Program-made: the position numbers and the translations under genes | In this document: piece by piece, positions 5,903 through 8,579 of the stretch | How the letters are laid out: each line of letters starts with the position of its first letter | Position numbering within the stretch: position 1 is the first letter of the stretch | Origin: Anaerolineae bacterium | Lineage (GTDB): Bacteria > Chloroflexota > Anaerolineae > B4-G1 > SLSP01 | Direction: 5' to 3' | NCBI GenBank assembly: GCA_016927095.1 | Contig: JAFGNI010000037.1 | Location: forward strand, 1 to 8,579 | Length of the DNA: 8,579 nucleotides | The notes under the pieces: model-generated | The model's database searches: none | What the model saw: the letters and a program-made list of their open reading frames with translations, nothing else | Told to the model about the DNA's origin: nothing

Positions 5903-6979
5903 ATGGAAAGGGTGAAAATCGGCGTCGTTGGGTGTGGCGTCATTGCCAACTCTGTGTACCTGCGGGGCATCAAGCAGATGCCCGAGGTGGAGATGGTTGC
6001 GGTCTGTGATTTGATCGAGGAGCGGGCTCGCGCAGCATCGGAGGACTACAGCGTACCGGCGTTCTACACCGACCTAGCGACGATGCTGGCGGAATCCGAC
6101 ATCGACATGGTGGTCAACCTCACGAACATCCAGGCCCACTTCGAGACCAATCTGCTGGCCCTTCAGGCGGGGAAGCACGTCTACACTGAGAAGACGATGA
6201 CGACCACCGTGGTGGAGGCCACGCGGCTGATCGAAGAGGCTCGGGAGCAGCAGGTGCTGCTGGGCGCGGCTGCGGCTACTATGCTAAGCGCGGCAAACCA
6301 GAAGGTCGGGCAACTCATCCGGGCCGGCGCGATCGGCAAGGTCTGCTTTGTCGTGGCGCACCACTCTCACGGCGGAGCGGCCTCCTTTGAAGGCTGGACG
6401 ACAGATCCCACCTGGTTCTACAAGCCGGGTGCCGGGCCAATGCTGGACCTCGGGGTCTACGATCTGCACACGCTAACCGGGCTTCTGGGGCCGGCAAAGA
6501 CGGTGACGGCGGTGTCGGGCATCTCGATCCCGAAGCGGACGGTGCGTAGCGGCCCAGCCAAGGACAAGGTCATCGACGTGGAGGTGGACGACAACACACT
6601 CCTGCTGTTGGACTTCGGGGATGCGACCTTCGCATTTCTGGACGCGACCTACTGCGTGCGCGACCGGCGTGGCCCGCGGATGGAGTTCTATGGCTCTGAG
6701 GGGACGATTAACGTCAACGACCGGGGTGCAGTAGCGCCGCTGTCGGTCTACCGGGACGATCGGGAGTTGGGTCTGGACGGCTGGATGGACCTGGAGATGC
6801 GCTCGGCGCCCCGTTGGTCGCTGGTTTCGGGCGTCGAGCACCTGGCGGACTGCATCCGCAACCCAGGTTGCCCGGTGATCACCACTGGGGAGCACGCACG
6901 GCATGTGATTGAGATCATCAACCAGGGCTATGTGGCGGCCCACGAGGGGCGGACGATGGTGTTGGAGACGACGTTCTAG
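5903..6979 (+). CDS. Gfo/Idh/MocA-family NAD(P)-dependent oxidoreductase
   Basis: A 358-residue cytosolic sugar or cyclitol dehydrogenase. The N-terminal Rossmann fold has GVVGCGVIA (7-15), with the GxGxxA dinucleotide loop at 10-15 and D36 after the second strand. The family EKP-type motif appears as TEKTM (95-99), with K97 as the likely catalytic lysine and Thr replacing the usual Pro. The C-terminal half carries MLDLGVYDLH (180-189), whose Asp and His residues are typical of the substrate site. Length is normal. A strong ribosome binding site (GGGAGGT, 5890-5896) lies six bases before the ATG. As the last gene of the unit, it could oxidise or reduce a ring sugar or inositol-like substrate before or after the zinc enzymes. 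A specific substrate such as myo-inositol or 1,5-anhydrofructose cannot be assigned. Confidence 0.88.
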   Translation: MERVKIGVVGCGVIANSVYLRGIKQMPEVEMVAVCDLIEERARAASEDYSVPAFYTDLATMLAESDIDMVVNLTNIQAHFETNLLALQAGKHVYTEKTMTTTVVEATRLIEEAREQQVLLGAAAATMLSAANQKVGQLIRAGAIGKVCFVVAHHSHGGAASFEGWTTDPTWFYKPGAGPMLDLGVYDLHTLTGLLGPAKTVTAVSGISIPKRTVRSGPAKDKVIDVEVDDNTLLLLDFGDATFAFLDATYCVRDRRGPRMEFYGSEGTINVNDRGAVAPLSVYRDDRELGLDGWMDLEMRSAPRWSLVSGVEHLADCIRNPGCPVITTGEHARHVIEIINQGYVAAHEGRTMVLETTF

Positions 6980-6986
6980 AGGGTGA

Positions 6987-7026
6987 GCTGGCGGGGGGCG
7001 CGGCTGTGCTGTGCGCCCCCACCAGC
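6987..7026. terminator. GC-rich hairpin after the operon, without a U tract
   Basis: GGGGGCGC (6994-7001) pairs with GCGCCCCC (7013-7020) around an 11-base loop. A second helix, GCTGG (6987-6991) with CCAGC (7022-7026), stacks outside a small internal loop. It begins seven bases after the oxidoreductase stop and ends before the next promoter, the expected position for a transcription end. The absence of T residues downstream argues for an atypical or factor-assisted terminator. Confidence 0.55.
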
Positions 7027-7053
7027 ACGAGATCCGGGGGCTCGCTTTGCCAC

Positions 7054-7082
7054 TTGACCCCGGTGGCGCGCGGTGTTATACT
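7054..7082 (+). promoter_or_regulatory. Near-consensus sigma70 promoter of zur
   Basis: TTGACC (7054-7059, five of six matches) and TATACT (7077-7082, five of six) are separated by exactly 17 bases, the best-looking promoter in the window. Transcription would start near 7089, a few bases before the operator at 7096-7110 and about 35 bases before the GTG start. Confidence 0.8.
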
Positions 7083-7095
7083 TTCGGCAGTTAAG

Positions 7096-7110
7096 TGAAA
7101 AAGCTTGTCA
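7096..7110 (+). promoter_or_regulatory. Zur/Fur-type operator upstream of zur
   Basis: TGAAAAAGCTTGTCA is a 7-1-7 imperfect palindrome (TGANAAN on both arms, five of seven positions symmetric), the format of Fur-superfamily boxes. It lies just downstream of the predicted start point, where a bound repressor would block the polymerase. Including flanks, it matches the site before znuA in the pattern AGTGAAAANGNTTNTCAATA. Confidence 0.75.
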
Positions 7111-7123
7111 ATAGAGGGGCTGT

Positions 7124-7561
7124 GTGAGCGAGTCGACTGAAACGCAGATCGCACGGGCGCTCCGAGAGGCCGGGTACCGGCTGACCAAGCCGCGGCTGGC
7201 GGTGGCGCAGGTGCTGGCGGAGAATGTGGAGGGCCTGACGCCAGAGGAGATACACCAGCTGGCGAAGGTTCACTACGCGCCGCTGGGTCTGGTCACGGTC
7301 TACCGGACTCTGGAGATCCTGGATGAGCTGGGCGTCGTGCGGCGGGTGCACAGCGAGGAGCGCTGCCAACGCTACGCCAGTGCCGGACCTGAGAAGCATT
7401 ATCTCGTGTGCCAGTCCTGTCACCGGGTCTTGGAGTTCCCATGCCATGGTCTGGCTAACCTGATCGAGGGTGTCCGCGACGCCACGGGCTACAAGATCAC
7501 CGGGCACCTCTTGGAGCTGCGGGGCATCTGCCCGGAGTGCCAGCGGAAGGACGGCTTGTGA
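7124..7561 (+). CDS. zur: Fur-family zinc-responsive repressor (Zur-like)
   Basis: A 145-residue cytosolic metal-dependent repressor. The winged helix spans about 8-75, with TVYRTLEILDELGVVRRV (58-75) containing the recognition helix. The dimerisation half carries two CxxC pairs, C96/C99 and C136/C139, which hold the structural zinc of Fur proteins. Candidate sensor ligands are C81 (ERCQRY, where iron-type Fur usually has Glu), H92, H100, E104 and H108; a Cys here fits Zur better than Fur. The start is GTG at 7124, after AGAGGGG at 7113-7119; the overlapping GTG at 7122 is followed directly by a stop. It sits immediately before a znuA-like gene, and both genes carry the same operator, so autoregulation and zinc-uptake control are the likely roles. 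A Fur, PerR or Mur role is less likely given the neighbour. Confidence 0.88.
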   Translation: MSESTETQIARALREAGYRLTKPRLAVAQVLAENVEGLTPEEIHQLAKVHYAPLGLVTVYRTLEILDELGVVRRVHSEERCQRYASAGPEKHYLVCQSCHRVLEFPCHGLANLIEGVRDATGYKITGHLLELRGICPECQRKDGL

Positions 7562-7577
7562 GGGGGCCCCTTTTTTT
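7562..7577 (+). terminator. GGGGGCCCC plus seven T's: weak terminator or attenuator
   Basis: G5C4 followed by seven T's starts directly after the zur stop. The self-complementary block has almost no room for a loop (at best a three- or four-base-pair stem), so it is a poor classical terminator, although the T tract is clear. It could partly separate zur and znuA transcripts. Confidence 0.35.
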
Positions 7578-7586
7578 GTCTGTGAG

Positions 7587-7601
7587 TGAAAACGATTCTC
7601 A
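7587..7601 (+). promoter_or_regulatory. Zur/Fur-type operator upstream of znuA
   Basis: TGAAAACGATTCTCA is a 7-1-7 palindrome (TGAAAAC / TGAGAAT arms, five of seven symmetric). It matches the site before zur at 12 of 15 positions and in the flanking AG and ATA bases. It starts nine bases after the T tract and ends nine bases before the znuA ribosome binding site (7611-7618). A clear separate promoter was not seen: TTGTCT (7576-7581) is a possible -35, but no good -10 follows. Confidence 0.78.
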
Positions 7602-7627
7602 ATAAGGTATGAGGAGGTAGCGGTACG

Positions 7628-8560
7628 GTGGTCAGGCGGCACAGTTACGGCAGCTGGGTGGGGGCGGTCGCGCTGTTGGTGGCAGTCATGGGGGTGTTTG
7701 CCGGATGTGGGGACGGCGCGCCGCCGGGGGGCGACGGTTCTGAGACGATCGCGGCGACGGTTAGCATTGTGCCGCAGCAATACTTCGTTGAGCGAATCGG
7801 CGGTGAGCACGTGTCTGTCGACGTGATGGTGTTGCCGGGGGCCAGCCCGGCAACATATGAGCCGAGGCCGGAACAGCTCAAAGCGCTGAGCACAAGCGCG
7901 GCCTACTTCAGCATCGGTGTGCCCTTTGAGGGCGTGTGGCTCGACCGTATCGCCGCGGCAAATCCTGAGATGGTGTTGGTGGACACGATCGCCGGCATCG
8001 AGCGGGTGCCGATGGCGGCGCATGAGCACGGGGATGAGGTGGGTGACGAGGACCACGATCACGAGGCTGGCGCACCAGATCCTCACGTCTGGGTCTCGCC
8101 TGCGCTGGTGAAGATACAGGCGCAGACGATTGCCGACGCGCTGATCGCACTGGATCCAAAAAACGCGGCGGACTACGCGGAGAACCTGGAAGGCTTCCTG
8201 GCGGACATCGATGCGCTCGAGGCGGATCTGCAAGCAACCCTGACCGGCGTCACAGACCGCAAGTTCCTAGTCTTCCACCCATCGTGGGGCTACTTCGCCG
8301 AGGACTTCGGACTGGAGCAGATCGCCATCGAGGTTGGGGGACAAGAGCCCAGCGCTCAGGAGTTGGCAGCGCTCATTGCGCTGGCGAAAGACGAGAACAT
8401 CAAGGTAGTCTTCGCGCAGGCGGAGTTCAGCACGGCAGATGCCGAGACGATCGCCGCGGAGCTTGGGGGGGAAGTCCTGCTGATCAGCCCGTTGGCGTAC
8501 GACTGGCTGGCGAATCTGCGCGAGGTGGCGACGGTATTCGCGGAGGTGTTGGGACGGTGA
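7628..8560 (+). CDS. znuA: Zinc ABC transporter substrate-binding lipoprotein (ZnuA-like)
   Basis: A 310-residue extracytoplasmic metal-binding protein of the cluster A-I family, which captures Zn2+ (or Mn2+) for a ZnuBC-type transporter. The signal peptide has a basic start (VRRH), a hydrophobic core (about 11-24) and a lipobox-like VFAGC with C27 as the lipid-bearing Cys. Family blocks are IVPQQYFVERIGG (47-59), GASPATYEP (71-79), PHVWVSP (152-158), FHPSWGYF (216-223) and PLAYDWL (288-294). Metal ligands H153, H217 and D292 are present. The first ligand, usually His in PHxYEP, is A75 here. A flexible acidic and His-rich loop (H132, H134, H143, H145), typical of zinc rather than manganese proteins, precedes H153. 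GTG at 7628 has GAGGAGGT nine bases upstream and gives an intact signal peptide; the ATG at 7688 would remove it. ZnuB and ZnuC genes are not in the window; a heptamer array follows the stop. Confidence 0.9.
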   Translation: MVRRHSYGSWVGAVALLVAVMGVFAGCGDGAPPGGDGSETIAATVSIVPQQYFVERIGGEHVSVDVMVLPGASPATYEPRPEQLKALSTSAAYFSIGVPFEGVWLDRIAAANPEMVLVDTIAGIERVPMAAHEHGDEVGDEDHDHEAGAPDPHVWVSPALVKIQAQTIADALIALDPKNAADYAENLEGFLADIDALEADLQATLTGVTDRKFLVFHPSWGYFAEDFGLEQIAIEVGGQEPSAQELAALIALAKDENIKVVFAQAEFSTADAETIAAELGGEVLLISPLAYDWLANLREVATVFAEVLGR

Positions 8561-8561
8561 G

Positions 8562-8579
8562 GGGACAAGGGACAAGGGA
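8562..8579. repeat. Heptamer tandem array (GGGACAA)n, cut by window edge
   Basis: Two full GGGACAA copies (8562-8568, 8569-8575) and a partial third (8576-8579) start one base after the znuA stop and run off the window. The unit differs by one base from the GGGAGAA register of the left-hand array and has the same purine-strand orientation. The copy number is unknown. Confidence 0.75.

Noticed and set aside
7091..8233. A 380-codon minus-strand frame opposite zur and znuA
   Set aside because: It is antisense to two clear genes, is rich in Arg, His and Leu as expected of a high-GC shadow frame, and has no family motif.

Overview
The window looks like GC-rich bacterial chromosome, probably from a Chloroflexota-type (Anaerolineae-like) organism or metagenome bin. 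This rests on high-GC coding with GTG starts, strong GGAGGT ribosome binding sites, a lipoprotein zinc-binding protein (so a monoderm-like envelope is plausible) and purine-rich heptamer arrays between genes. No taxonomic marker is present, so the assignment is an inference.

Layout. Bases 1-35 hold an AAGGGAG heptamer array. A leftward gene (41-841) encodes an integral-membrane ECF-type vitamin transporter S component. A gap of about 1.27 kb (842-2115) follows, with lower GC than its flanks and no recognisable gene. It contains several good inverted repeats (962-1005, 1411-1452, 1866-1892, 1932-1983) and, at its right end, a candidate promoter and operator for the next operon.

A rightward four-gene unit occupies 2116-6979: zinc-dependent medium-chain alcohol/polyol dehydrogenase, FGGY carbohydrate (pentulose-like) kinase, a second zinc-dependent dehydrogenase, and a Gfo/Idh/MocA oxidoreductase. 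The genes probably work together in oxidising and phosphorylating a polyol or unusual sugar. The substrate cannot be read from sequence, and no transporter, aldolase or regulator lies in the window. A GC-rich hairpin (6987-7026) closes the unit.

The right end is a zinc-homeostasis locus. A Fur-family regulator of Zur type (7124-7561) has a near-consensus sigma70 promoter (TTGACC-N17-TATACT), followed by a zinc lipoprotein SBP of ZnuA type (7628-8560). Each gene is preceded by a near-identical 7-1-7 operator of form TGAAAANGNTTNTCA, so zur is probably autoregulated and represses znuA. The znuA stop is followed at once by a second heptamer array (GGGACAA), one base different from the left-hand unit. 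No unambiguous new system was found. The points most worth a second look are the matched Zur operators, the paired GGTCG dyads, the structured spacer, the heptamer arrays and the catabolic unit of unknown substrate.
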